NCBI GenBank assembly: GCA_025769875.1
Contig: JAGFNK010000069.1
Location: 62,001 to 126,000, forward strand
Length of the DNA stretch: 64,000 nt
DNA from: Russula earlei
Taxonomy: Eukaryota; Basidiomycota; Agaricomycetes; Russulales; Russulaceae
Reading direction: 5' to 3'
The notes beneath the pieces are model-generated. The model was not told where the DNA came from, ran no database searches, and saw only the letters and a list, made by a program, of their open reading frames with translations. Of the stretch, positions 23,859 to 36,205 are shown piece by piece; the stretch's first letter is position 1; each line of letters begins with the position of its first letter. A program made the translations under genes and the position numbers.

Positions 23859-25906
23859 ATGTCAGGGAAATTGGATAGCTTTTCTGCCAAACAAGCTCGT
23901 GGCGGGATCCAATCTGACTGTAAACTCCCAGGAGCGAGAAGACTTCCTTTCGCCGATATCACCAACATGCTGGACGGCGGGCTGGGTCGGCATGATGAAC
24001 CCTCGTCCCCGCCGCCGCAATCTCACGCTCTGAGCGGGGTGGCCACGCAAAATGAGGGCGGCTTCAAACTGTCTGACTCTGTAGAGGCTCACAATGGTCT
24101 GACTCACTGTGTGGCTCCTGTTCGGAATTCACGGGCGATCCCGCCTTCCTCGCCTCGTTCTGCTCCTTTGCCTGGCTTGGTTCCTTGTCTCAATGGCCAT
24201 TCAATTAGGCCAAAATCCATCCGGCGACAAGTCTCCTTAGGCTCGGGCGCCCTCACTCGACGTCCTTATGAACCTCATCCTCTTGGGGACCCCGCTAGCA
24301 ACGACGTTTCACACTATGGTACCGCAAACGGTAAACATCCCTTGCCCTCATATCCTGGTACATCTACACGGGAACCTTTGTCGACGTCTCTTCTTCCCTC
24401 AATGACCCACAAGCTAGCCTGTGGTCAACTGGCAATTCTTCCTTCACGCTCTGTACTTGTTGACTTTCGCGAAGGAGAAAGAAGGAAGGGAAGGAAAGGC
24501 GATCAGGTAATGGTTGTAAGTCCAAATGGCGATCAGGTAACTATGATCTCCGACATCAAGGAACTTTGCTCAGAGACATCAAGATTCATATTTTTAGTGC
24601 CCCTCACCTCAGCACCCCTTGTTGCCTTGCAGAACCTATCGTCACCCATTCGTTAAACGCGCTACCAGAGGACCAGTACAAACTATACGAACAAGCCAAG
24701 AAGGTGATTGAACACATCAAAAGGAACATACCCAAGGTGCGCATCGTAGGTTCTATGAATGAGGTTGTATATAAGCGTGGTCGCGTATAATTCATCAGGT
24801 CGTCATGTACGAGGGAAACTTTGTATGTACTCTCATGGCAAACGAACCTCGAGGCGACGTCGAGATTAGATCAAATCCACGATCAACAAGCGCATCTATG
24901 TCTGCAAGCACAACAGCCGCTATTAGAGTTCGGTTCTCACGCAAATTACGGACGATGCAGATATTCTCCAGTGAGCCAAGAGTATGCAAGAAGACGATGT
25001 TCTGCAACGCGCGTGGTGTACCTACTGATGCGGGAGACTGGGCTTTGCTTACAAAGAACGAGAAAGAGTGTCTGGCAGCTCTCCTTGATTTCCTGCGCGT
25101 AGTGGAGGCTGTTGAAGGGCTACCCCGCGGCGCTTCGGAACTGTTGTGTGGAATATCCTCAGAACATCAAACGAAACCCCCGACCAAACGAGAACCCGGA
25201 TGCTCCGTGCCAAGTGCGATTTCCCCCCGCGACGACGAGGAAAACGACGCCTGCCGTCCACGACTCGGCCTTTCCAAACCATCTGCCACGCCCGCAGTGC
25301 CATTGCCATCCGCGACAGCACCAGAGCCAGCCAGGCGATCGATTAAAGTCGCCATCAGTCCCCGACCGCGATTCCCCTCCGCCCTCCCACGCGCCGCCAG
25401 TCACGGAAGTGACACGTCCAGGAAGGCGAGCAGCAGCACCGCCGTGAGCGATGCACCCGCACCACCGCCACCATCGGGAGACCGGCCATCCTCGCATATC
25501 ACCAGCGCAGAGAACGTAGCGTCCTTGCAGGATCTATCCGGTGGGGCGGCGCGCCTGCAGACCCGATTTATGCCCGGCGTCGGATGGTGCGTGCGCTCGG
25601 GCGGGGCGCGCTACCGCATCATGTTCACGGACGGCGCCGCGCTCGAGGTTGACGTGGATAAGGAACGGGTCGAGGTGGTCGAGTGTGACGGTTCCGTCGT
25701 CAGGTTTGTTTGGCCCTCTTCCTCCCCCCCCCCCCCTTCCCCACCTTTTTTTCTCGTTCTCATCCCGACTCAAGACTGACAATGCGGGGGTCTTTTTTTT
25801 TTTTCGCAGATTTTCGGTGCGCGAGTGCAGCGCGAGTCGGAAGGTCGGTGATCGCATGAAGGTGTTCCGAGAGTTTCTCCCTTTGTTCGACGAATCAGGC
25901 TCTTGA
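23859..25906 (+). CDS. Polo-box protein resembling the Plk4 C-terminal half, without kinase domain
   Basis: Four exons: 23859-24537, about 24586-24738, 24799-25702 and 25810-25906. The first 170 residues are Ser/Pro-rich. From there the protein reads LACGQLAILPSRSVLVDFRE, GERRKGRKGDQVMVVSPNG, FSAPHLSTPCCLAEPI, FVCTLMANEPRGDVEI, RVRFSRKLRTM and LTKNEKECLAALLDFLRVVE. I recognise this as the cryptic polo-box cassette of Plk4-like proteins. The end YRIMFTDGAALEVDVDKERV with MKVFREFLPLF resembles polo box 3. A kinase domain should precede this cassette, but only 263 bp separate the ATG from the divergent M3 peptidase, and no kinase motif occurs in any frame there. Either the kinase was lost or the gene descends from a kinase-less form. 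Splice joins are in phase and no stop interrupts it, so it looks functional. The Plk4 assignment is by recognition, not search. Confidence 0.72.
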
Positions 25907-26875
25907 TTGGAAAAGAAATTCCCTCTTTCCTTTTCTTTTGTGTTGTTTTCGAGTTTCCATAAAGATCGTTCTTTTGATCGGAGCCTCTCCACGTCGCAAA
26001 GGGCGGAGGACAACGGTTGGGCCGGGCGTCGCCTAGCCAGCGGCGCTCGCTACACACATGGAACGTTCGAAACACAAGCCGCTCCCAGGCGCCGTCACCC
26101 TTTCTTTTCTTTTCTTTTTTTTTTTTTGTCGTGGATTGTCGGGCTTGTGATCCGAGCCGCTCCCCGCCAACGTCAACGGGCGGGGGGGGGGGGGGGGATT
26201 CGCAGCAATGTCTCTTTTTCGCGTTTGCCCATCGGCGGAATACGCCCCCCCCCCCCTTGTGCTACCGTACGCTCGTACATGGCACGAGAGGCCGATACTG
26301 CGTGCGCACATTCGGGCAACTTGCTGCCCACGGACGTCCCATATGCATGTTATATAGCGTTGGTACGTGGCGTCCACTGTTGACCCCTTTGGTGGCGTTT
26401 TCGGCCACAACGCGTGGCGTAGAGAAGAATGGGGGCAGACGAGATGAGCACGGCAAGGCAGACACGAGGACGCCGATTGGCGCATCGAAAGTGCCGTCTC
26501 CTGCAACACCAGGTCAACGGCGCGGCCCACGTCGGATACTCATTCATGCTACATTGATGGTGGACGCCCTTGGTCCCTTACTACAGAGCCGCGCACATCC
26601 AGCAAAATTACCCCGCCCACGTTGAGACAACGTAATTCAGAATGACATGCTCGGAAATTTTACCAGCTACTGTGACATGAGCATTTCTCGTTGCGGTGCA
26701 TATTGCAACATTACAAGGTAAAAAAAAAAACCCTACGAAAGGGCCAGGCTAAACGTGAAGTACAGCATAGATACACCCTCGCAACTGACAAATAAAATCG
26801 GAACCCACTGGATACCAGTAGTCGGACAACCAAACGGGTCATTCGACAACCATCAAGATCGTCCATGAACCTGCT
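25907..26875. other. Intergenic, homopolymer-rich
   Basis: About 970 bp with T runs near 25790 and 26112, a 16-base G run at 26182-26197 and a C run near 26255. No supported gene. The A-rich stretch near 26720 lies beyond the 3' end of the membrane-protein gene. Confidence 0.6.
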
Positions 26876-28414
26876 TCACTTGGTGCGCGACGGATCAAAA
26901 TCGGCTATCTCACGGTCGACCGTTATTTTGACACCGCGCAGGCTAGCTGGTTTGGCGTATACAGCGTCGTACTCAGAGTCCTTCAACGGTGGAACGAAGG
27001 GTTTGTGATCATGCTCGGGGGTACTGAGGATGTCATTTTTCCCTTCCGTGCTATCCCAACCGGGATCTGCCTTCTGATGGATACCATCGATCGTGTACGT
27101 GGGCGCTGAGTGCGTGTGAGAAGTGATTTGCAGAACCGAAGGCGCGTTCGTAGGACCCCGGGCTGATCCTGTACCACCAGAAGCGGAGTGCGTGCCAGTG
27201 CTCGAGGACCATACCCCAGTGAAGGAACCACCGTAGGATAAAGAACCACGGACGGAAAGAATGATGCGAAGCGTCATTGTAGTCGTGATCACGGCGGTCA
27301 TACTGCATGTGTGTGTTGAAATCAGGACGGATGTTGAGAAGAAGGAAGCATACCTCGTGACGATGGTCTTGATGCTATCGGCATCCGAGTCGGGCTTGAT
27401 AATAAACCAGAATAGAACATTGACCACGTTTACTAGACAGATGGCCTACATATTCCGACGATGTTAAGAACCCAAAGTACGAGTGTGGAGCCGGGCTCAC
27501 GCCGTATAGGTTCAATCCATCACGAAGCATCAGCTTCCATGGGTTGAGGTTTTGAACTGAGAGCGACTGGACGGAGCGGTTCACAGCTAAAGCGCACTGA
27601 CCGAACGGACCTGTCAGCTGATAATGCGAAAGGTACTGGTGCAACTATCATACCGAGGCCATGTAAAAGAGGGTGGCTGAAAGCCAATACACACCAACCC
27701 AATTATGTTTCGGGCCAGCAATACATCCCTGTTCGTCTAATATTGGTACAGCTTTTGGAGAATGTCAGATGGGGGCGGCTCACAAGCGACAAAGGGAAAT
27801 GATGCTCACATCGATAGAATCCACAACAGATCGCGGTGATGACGATCTGAAGGGCCAGGAGAGAGCCCAGGCCATACAGGACAGAACGATTCTTGTCATA
27901 AATGCCATGAACCCGAATGACGTGGACCGCTGGGAAAGGGTCACTGATGAGGGAAAAGCAGCAGTTGGTAGATGTATCCACAGACCGGAACATGTTGCCA
28001 AGAGCACAGCAGTACATATTGGCTCAAAGAGGAAAAACCTCTGACAGGCCTGGAGAGAATTGAGCGTACATTGTGGCTGAGAGGAATTGGGTTACCGATC
28101 TCGACCAACCCGAGTCGAAGAAAGCAACTCCTTTGCAAGGACGTGTTCAGGTGCTTGGGCATTAAGAAGGCCGGTAAGGACGCACCGACTATGACGAACT
28201 CGACAGGCATCAAGAAACGGAGAAAGAAGAAAATAATTTTTAATGCGGGCCATCCTTCCGTCTTGAAGAGTTTCCAGCTCCTCGGGCTTAATACAAGTGT
28301 ATCCCATGCAGCGACGGTTAGTGTGCACACAAAGAAGTACTTGTGGGCAGAGAGATGAGGGGGGAGACGAAGGGAGTTGGGAAGAATATCTGGGCTGATT
28401 GTGATGTTAGACAT
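26876..28414 (-). CDS. Multi-span membrane protein, about seven helices, basidiomycete-type
   Basis: I recognise the general layout but not a named function. From the ATG at 28414 (MSNITISPDILPNSLRLP) the exons encode hydrophobic helices. These include YFFVCTLTVAAWDTLVL, IIFFFLRFLMPVEFVIVGAS, VHVIRVHGIYDKNRSVLYGL, LLALQIVITAICCGFYR, HNWVGVYWLSATLFYMASA and NLYGAIWLVNMVNVLFWFII. A further helix lies before LRIILSVRGSLSYGG. The C-terminal tail is about 120 polar residues (Ser/Thr/Gly-rich, then DREIADFDPSRTK) and ends at 26876. The seven-helix arrangement with a cytosolic tail resembles orphan basidiomycete membrane-protein families found in many copies. A receptor-like role is possible but unproven. 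Several short exons between 27430 and 28130 were joined only approximately. Confidence 0.75.
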
Positions 28415-29434
28415 GAGAGAGGGGGGAAGGAAGGGGGAATGAAGGAAAGGAAAAAAGTGTTTCACCACTGAGGGCGATGCGTCGGCAATATTTCTGTTCT
28501 TCCCAGCGTGATGTTCTCACACCAAGTTTGGCAGTGATTGTCCGACGGCTCGTCCCCTTTTCTTCGATTCGCCTGCTCGCCCTCGCTTGACTTGACTGGT
28601 ATTGCGGGTGTATCGCACAAGCACGACATCCCCCGGCTTCATAGTCATATACGAGCACGTATCGCACTCCCATTTTCTTTCCTTGGCGTCTTCATCCAAA
28701 ACGCCGACTTTGTGCCACGTGCCACCCATCATTTTATTAATCTACGCTACCTACCTACCATATCCAGACGCGACCACACATGATCATCCCGCCTCGTATC
28801 TCCGCTGACGTTGCCGTGGCAGAAACAAACAGAGAAACCTCTTGCGGATTCGCTGACCTGACCAGGGAGCGCCATGGTCATCCTGTCACGGTCAGACTAG
28901 TGACAGTGGGCAACCTATTGTTTTGTTTCACACGAACAGCCGCGTGCGCATCACACCGCAACCTTTTTTTTGATGGATGGAAGGGAAGCATACATGGGAA
29001 ACCACCAGTTCCCATAGCGTCGCTTCCAAGACCCCTGTCTTTATTCTTCTCATTGATGATGGCGGCAACTCGTCGACAAACACAGCCCGCTCTGGGTGGT
29101 TGCACTTGCTCGACCAGACATCATTTTCTCCATGGATGCGTGGCGCGTTCAGACAGAACCACCTCTCGGTTCTGCTTTTATTTTCAGTATCACGTCGCCT
29201 AATTTGATCACCTTGCAGCACGTTGGTGTGTGATAACGCAGAAACGGAAAGTGGAGCACCAGCAGCGTCGAATAGATGGGTAGCCATAGCACGACACTTG
29301 GGATACATGAGGGAACGAGTAGACTTATACTTCTCAGTAACTACATGATCACTCTAAACGTGGATGACAATTCCTGGTCGCAAGAAGTGAGACCATGGTG
29401 TGGATACCTTATTAATCCCCCTTTGTCAACAACC
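28415..29434. other. Intergenic, nothing firmly coding
   Basis: About 1 kb. A small minus-strand frame at 28517-28732 (MMGGTWHKVGVLDEDAKER, WECDTCSYMTMKPGDVVLV) reads like protein but has no family I know, so it is not called. The rest shows only overlapping unsupported frames. Confidence 0.5.
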
Positions 29435-30240
29435 TCACCTGCCCTCCCTCCTTGCGCTTTCTGTTCTTCTTTGCCATTGTATCCATTGCTGCTCCAGAAG
29501 ATTCAAACCGATCCGCATCAGCAGCAGGGGTAGGTTCGCTCCAAGGGCGAATAAGGCTACAATGATGTAGCCCACCAATGCACCAGCTGCTGGGGTGAAA
29601 GGATACGCCATCAGGCAACTAAATGGAGATTTCTTGCTTGCCACAAAAGTTGAAATCGGTTACCTGCATGGGCGATCCCAGTCAAGCCTGATTGGGATGA
29701 CACCAATCCACGCTCCCAGAAATGCGCCGTGCGTAAAGTAAAGTAATGCACGCTCAGAGATCGAGAGGAGCTTTTGCGAGACTCGCGAAGAGATCTAAGT
29801 ACTTACTCGCATTCCACGTATCTGCCCCCAGACCTCATTTTTCATGACCACATCGCCTGAGAATGGTATTTTCATTCAAAAAAAAAAAACAATAGAGAGA
29901 GATTGAAAGAGCCACCTGATGTCACGATGGGCATAATGGATATTGTAGGCCAAGCACGCCTAGAGTACGCTGCGAGGGGGGTCCTCGGATTGGACACCCA
30001 GAGCTTACTCAAACAGACGAAATGAGAATGTGGGGACACCACATGGGTATCGAGGCGTCAGGTGTATATTAGCTGAGAATGGTGATGATGAACCAGGGGC
30101 ACCGAGCATACACCACATGCACCACGTTGTTTTCCGACGAAGCTGCAAGCCACAGAATGGCCGGATGGAGACAAGGTCTTGACGGCAATCGAATGCCACA
30201 GGAGAACGAGTGGGATGGGACGGAACAAGTCTGGATAATC
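29435..30240 (-). pseudogene. Decayed PIG-F gene (GPI ethanolamine-phosphate transferase subunit)
   Basis: PIG-F is the multi-span ER subunit that stabilises the enzymes adding ethanolamine phosphate to GPI anchors. The C-terminal part is plain: SERALLYFTHGAFLGAW and IGVIPIRLDWDRP (about 29780-29670), then after an intron PFTPAAGALVGYIIVALFALG, ending near 29435. The invariant DWDRPW-Q motif here reads TGCAG where TGGCAG is expected, as if one G were lost, which shifts the frame. Upstream, only scraps fit: FRPIPLVLLWHSIAV (about 30225) and LGAP then GVPTFSF in a different frame, interrupted by stops. A functional protein cannot be assembled by eye. An alternative is a divergent gene with unseen exons, but several separate breaks favour a pseudogene. 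Confidence 0.6.
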
Positions 30241-30367
30241 TTATTCGTTTGAGTCTAGGTTACGACACCTTTGTCGATAGCGTTTGCATGCCGTCCCGCT
30301 GACTTTGGCAAAAGGGCTTTTTAAAGCCCACAGTGAGTTCCACACGATTTGTGCACGAGGATTCATC

Positions 30368-30408
<41 letters not shown>

Positions 30409-31045
30409 GACAGAGGACACCCGCGAAGCTCGACGGCGTTTATCTATCTGCCTCACGAGTGACGATTGGGGCGAATCCTTCGGAGTAGAAAAGTTTGCAG
30501 GAACCACGTGGTGCCGGGAAGAAATCAGTAGCCGTTTAGATCAGGACAAAATGGACGGACGATGCGGTATCCACATCAATTCCGAGCCGTAGTCGAGTCT
30601 TTCGAATTATATATTAACTGAGATCCAAAAATGTGACTCTCATTCCAACCAGGGTCCAGTAAGAAACAAGCGGGAAGAACCGGATGAGAAGAATCAGGCG
30701 GAGCGATCCCTCCAAAAGGAGATGACTGAGTGGAGGCGAAGCAGAGCGAGAGCGAGCGAAGAGCTACCAAGTGCGCGTACGCCGAGCGAGCTTCACTTCC
30801 AGTCCAACTGGTACAAGACAAGAGTTGCACTGTGCGAGATGAGATAGAACAGCTGTTGTGTTGTGAAATCATACGAATCGAGCTCGGACGGGCAGTCCCG
30901 GGCTCGGGGGCTGATCCCGATCTCCTACTATTGGCAATTATTGATGATTGCAGCGCTTCGCTCTCAGTCAGATAGATACGGAGATGTAGAGGCTTGCAGG
31001 CCGTAGCCCCTCTCACCCCAACTTCAACACCATCCTGCAGCAACC
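30241..31045. other. Intergenic, upstream of the sterol glucosyltransferase pair
   Basis: About 800 bp including a GA microsatellite. No supported gene; the 3' part is presumably promoter and leader of the first glucosyltransferase. Confidence 0.6.
30371..30405 (+). repeat. (GA)n microsatellite
   Basis: About 34 bases of almost pure GA dinucleotide repeat. Confidence 0.9.
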
Positions 31046-34000
31046 ATGCGGGCTTCCCGGCGTCAGACAGAGGACTCTGAGGAACATCGACCCAGCTCAC
31101 CGTCGTCCTCCGAAGGGACACCCCAGGACGACCCTACCTCGCATGAACCCCAGTTGCAAGACAAAGGCCTCGCCCAACTCTTTTCAGATGCTGCATCATA
31201 TGGACGGATCCTCACCTCCAGCCCTAATCCTTCTCAAAGTGATCTCGTCGCCGAGGACGGTCGATCCACAAAGGACTCTCTTGACGGCTTCTCGCAGCTC
31301 GTCGTGCGCGATCTTGATGATAACGAGCGTGTCGTCTCCGAAAAGTTCGCACAGCTAGCCGTCAGCAACTGGGCCCCTTCGCGGTCGCGATCCTCGACCC
31401 TATCCACCTATGTCGACCTCGCCGAGTCCGACGAGAGCCCGTCCGACGAGGAGCATGCTGAGCATGCTGAGCACGTTTTGACCGCGCCGCCGCAGGGTGG
31501 CGAGGCCCAAACGCCCGGAGTGCCGGACTTTGAAGATAAATTGACGCATGACGAAATTCTAGATCTGCTCCAGCAGGAATTCGGGGCTCTCGCCCCGCCC
31601 GGAGAAGAAAAATTGATCGTGGAGTCGGATGCTGTATTGCTTGATGACGTCTTGATCCTGGTAAGCCCCTCCTCTAGAATGGTCCAAGCTTACCGTTCAC
31701 AATTAACGCCAGGGGGTGATGCACCTTACCACGCATCGCCTCGCGTTCAATGCGTCGCTCTTGTCATCTCAACACAGCCGTGAGGACATCTTGAAGTCCG
31801 GTCCAGTTCTCGTGCATCGCAAAGGTTTGCGCCGCAAGAGAAGAGTGTGGTTGCAGTTGTCGCATGACATGGTCAGCACGTATCGCTCGAGTCGAGATGA
31901 AGATAGGATCAAACCTCTGAGGAGCATATTATGTAAGCAGTTGGATCTCTGCACATGACAATGTTCATCTTATCTCCCCCCGTGATCGTGAAATCAGTGA
32001 CTTCAATCAAAGTTATCAAACCACTTGATTCGAAACGTCCAAGGCATCTCACCGTTTCCTTTGAAACAAGCACAGGTATAGTCGAGTCGACCGTCGAATA
32101 CGACACCGAAGAATCTGCTCGGGATTGGAGGCGAGAGTTCCTAGGTGTGTTACGTCTTGAAGAGGAATATTAACGTGGCACAGACGTGATTTAATGGTCG
32201 CTAAATAGGTGCCCTGTTTTTGTATCGCAGGAATCGCCGTTTGGCTTTGATTAATGATGACTTGGACGATGCAAACGCCGTTCGCATCAATATCCCGCTC
32301 AGTCGAGTGAGTACTGTGGACAAGACGGATCACATTGCATTTGCTGGACTCCTCAGCGTCTCGTTTGACCCCAAATCTTACCATGGCGCAACCGAAAACC
32401 CCGCCCCAAATACGGAAGGACAAGAGGATATCACTCTTCTCGACACCGCACCGGAAAGACAAGTGCTACAGTTTGGTGTCCTGCGCAAGGACTTTGACTG
32501 GACGAGCGTGATGACCCACGTAAACAATGCAAAGACCTCTGCATCTGAGGACAATATCAAGTGGCCTGGATTCAGAGTTTTCCTCGATGTAGATAACCAG
32601 ACATGGGAGACCCAGAACAAATCCGACAACAATCTAAACGACGTCGTCAAGTCTGCTTCGTTGGCCCTGGGATTGGATACCACCAAAGAGATATGGGGTA
32701 CGTTTGTATCCTTTCTATCTCCATCCTTCTCTCATGCCTTCTCAGTTGCGAAGGCCAATCTTCATCGCTTAGTTGTGAGCTATTCTGGCCGCATTGCCGT
32801 AAACACGGACTGGGTCGGATTCTGGTCCAAGTCCGTTACTGGAGACATCACTTATCGCGTCCCGTTGTCTCGCATCAGGAGCGTGAAGCCACATGACCGC
32901 ACATGCGCACGCGACTATGCTCTCGCGATTGAAATACAGGGCCAGCACGATCTGCGCCTCGGGTTCTCCTCGGAAAAGAAACGAGACGACGCTATCGAGC
33001 AGATCAATCGCATTATTGGCCTCTCCGTGGACCACATTTCGTTGTCGCCCACGCCGACCTCCGTTCCCCTAGCTTCCCCTGTTCCTCCGATCGACCTGGG
33101 TTCGCAGGCCACTCTTGTGATCGACGACACGACTCCTCACGCGACACCCCGTCCCGCGCACACGTTGCCCTCGCGCAGCGCGACGTCCATTCTGGCGCCA
33201 CTCTCGCGCGTCCCGTCAAGTGTGCAGAACCAGCATATCCCTCACACGATGAAGTCGATCCTCCCAAAGGCGATCAATATGCCCGAGGGCATTTTGCTTT
33301 CCATGCCATCGATGCACGTTGTCTGCCTTACCATCGGGTCGCGGGGTGACGTACAGCCGTACATCGCGTTAGGTCGCGGGCTGCAGAAAGAGGGGCACAA
33401 AGTGACGATCGTCACGCACGAAGAGTACAAGGCGTGGGTAACAAGCTTCGGAATAGAGCACAGAACCGCGGGGGGCGATCCGGGTGCACTCATGAAGCTA
33501 AGCGTAGAGAACAAGGTGATAGACTGCTCGTTCGATTCGGGGGCCGAAGCTGATGCCTTTTGCTCGTGTAGATGTTCTCACCTCAATTCTTCAAGGAGAG
33601 CTTGTCTAATGTTCGTCTTGTGTTTCGCGATGACTTGCTCTTTCTGACCTGGGTTCTAGTTCCGTACTTGGCTGGACGACTGTACGCTTCCGAACCCCTG
33701 GCACGCGCCTTCATTCGTTGATATCATCTTCTGTAGTGCTCGTTGATTCTTGGGAGCAGTGCAAGGATGCAGATGTCCTACTGGAAAGTCCGTCAGCGAT
33801 GGCGGGCGTGCACATCGCTGAAGCACTCCGTGGGTCAAAGCGCTGGTCGATCACCTTCTTTGGCTGATCATTTGTCCGTATAGACATTCCATATTTCCGA
33901 ACTTTCACTATGCCTTGGACCAAGTACGATCGACGGTCGTTACTCGTCGTTTGAGTTGCTGACAGGGTATTTATAGGACCAAAGAGTTCCCTCACGCCTT

Positions 34001-35473
34001 CCTCGGGCCCCCGGTCGAGTCCCCGACATTCAACGCGGCATCGTAAGCTCTCCCTTTTTCCACTCCGACCCCACTCGCTGAGGACTGTTTCTCAGTTATG
34101 TGCTCTTCGACAATGTCTTTTGGACCGCCACCTCTTCTCAAATTAACAGGTGGCGCAAGCACACACTCGGGATCGGCCACACTGATATGGGCCACCTCGC
34201 TCAATCCAAAATTCCTTTCATCTATAACTTCTCCCCAGTATGCATACACCGACCCTTCGTTGCGCTTTCTGACATCATTGTCCAGTCTGTGGTGCCCAAA
34301 CCTCTTGATTGGGGAGATACCACAGTCGTCTCCGGGTAGTGAGTTTGGAGTTTTCCTTTTGTTCTTTCGACCAAATATCTATTCATCGCTTTAAAATCAG
34401 CTGGTTCCTGGACAACCCGGAGTTGGGCTGGACGCCACCGCAAACGCTGATCGATTGGATGAGGAAGGCTAGGGAAGACCGCAAGCCAATTGTGTACATT
34501 GGATTCGGGAGCATCACAGTGCCTGATCCCAAGCTTGTGACAGAGCGCATCATTCGCGGCGTTCTAAAGAGTTAGTGCCGGTCATGCGTCGTATAATGAC
34601 TGCCCCACACGTCGTTGACCTTCATTCTTGCATCAGGTGGTGTGCGTGCGATTATCTCCAAAGGTTGGTCAGCGCGAATGTCGAAGGGTAAGGATGAGGA
34701 TGTCACATTCCCCGACGAATGCTATTCGGTAAGTTACTCGAGGCACACGCTTCTGATTGGATCTGACCTTTGTTTTTTCGCTCAGTTGGACAAAGTACCA
34801 CATGAGTGCGTGTCGCCGCGCGGCGCTGAGCGGGGTTGCGTCAGCATGCTTACCACTTTGGCGCCATAGCTGGCTCTTCCCACAGATTGATGCCGTGTTG
34901 CATCACGGCGGGGCCGGAACCACAGGGGCTAGCTTACGAGGTGAGATATCATGTTCCTCGTCAGCGTCATCCTTTCTGATCACGACAGCTGGTATCCCAA
35001 CCCTTATCCGTCCCTGGTTTGGGTAAGTCGAGGCGACAGAGAAGGTTCATGTACTCACTACTATCCCAGGGACCAGTTCTTCTGGGCCTCCAGGGTGCAA
35101 AAGTTGGGCGTGCGTAACATCACTCGCATCACCAACGACCTCGTTTGACATGTGAATTCAGGCTGGCATCAGGTTGAACAGTCTTCATTCCAAAGAAGTG
35201 TCTCATGCCCTGAAGAAAGCAACGACTGATCGGTGAGTCACTGGCGCGGTTCCGTTGTCAGTGTTAGTATTGAGACGGTTGGTCGATCCAGTGTGATGAG
35301 AGAGAAGGCTGCGAATGTGGGAGAGCGCATCCGACAGGTAGGAATGAATACTCATTTCAATGATGAGCGTGAGCTGACCGATCACGTAGGAGGACGGAGT
35401 GTATACCACGATCAGGACCCTATACGATTACCTTCCTCGTGCAGGACGTGATCGCAAGACTATACATCATTGA
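31046..35473 (+). CDS. Sterol 3-beta-glucosyltransferase, copy 1 (Atg26/UGT51 type)
   Basis: Transfers glucose from UDP-glucose to ergosterol-type sterols; homologues act in membrane biology and, in some fungi, pexophagy. From the ATG at 31046 there is an acidic N-terminal region with [17 protein letters not shown]. Next comes a GRAM/PH part ([45 protein letters not shown]), then a second GRAM-like part ([27 protein letters not shown]). The GT-B fold starts [20 protein letters not shown]. Later exons give [56 protein letters not shown] and [16 protein letters not shown]. The UDP-sugar-binding block is [20 protein letters not shown] with [10 protein letters not shown] and [14 protein letters not shown]. 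The last exon ends [10 protein letters not shown] at the TGA at 35473. The C-terminal half is cut by about ten small introns. All motifs are intact. The second copy follows in the same orientation. Confidence 0.92.
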
Positions 35474-36205
35474 AGAGGTCATCTTGATTGAAACCTCCAC
35501 ATACTCTACTGCATCTACTGGCAGTCAGTCTGTCTTTACCAGGGCCCTTGTATTCACGGAGCTGGGATGTATTACCAATTCCCAGATAGGCGTAATTATT
35601 CCAGGCCCCAGCAGCGTGAATACGAAACTAAGTAGACCGGTCCGCGGATGACCGGCCGGACGAATGGGGATGGAAGGGTATCTTTTTTTCTTTTTTTTGG
35701 GTCAGCCGTAACGGGTGGGGAGAGAACTCGTTACCTAAACCGAGTTTGTAGGCGCCGAGAAGGCCCGTCGGCCTCTGTTCTCAAGGCTTGCGTGAAGCAG
35801 AACGGCTGGTTTGCAATGTCCAGCGCAGAAAGCGCATATATTAAGGTAGCCGTGGTTCCCTGGGTAGTAGGCGTGCCTCGGGGTGAATCGGGGAGCGGGT
35901 GACGGAAGTGATGAGTAAGATATGTCATCCCTCTGCCGTTTCCAGTGGGACGCAACGTCGGCAGGGATCGACCCCTCGAAGGGGTAAGGTCCGTGGACTG
36001 GACAAGTGAGAAGAGAGCAGATCCCTTAGGGCGTCAGAGTCACTTGATTGTCATCATACAAGTACAACGGAACGTGCACCGCAAACAGCAAGCAGCAGAA
36101 TCCCGTCCTTCCTATCATATCACAACATCATGCGCTGGCTACGCATGGCCCGCAAGTCACACGTCCAGTCTGACCTCCCCGGCCCTCATCGTAGCACCAT
36201 CGACG

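Noticed and set aside
28517..28732. Small minus-strand frame with a WECDTCSY motif as a gene
   Set aside because: It reads like protein but has no second CXXC, no recognisable family and no clear exon partner; left as unassigned.
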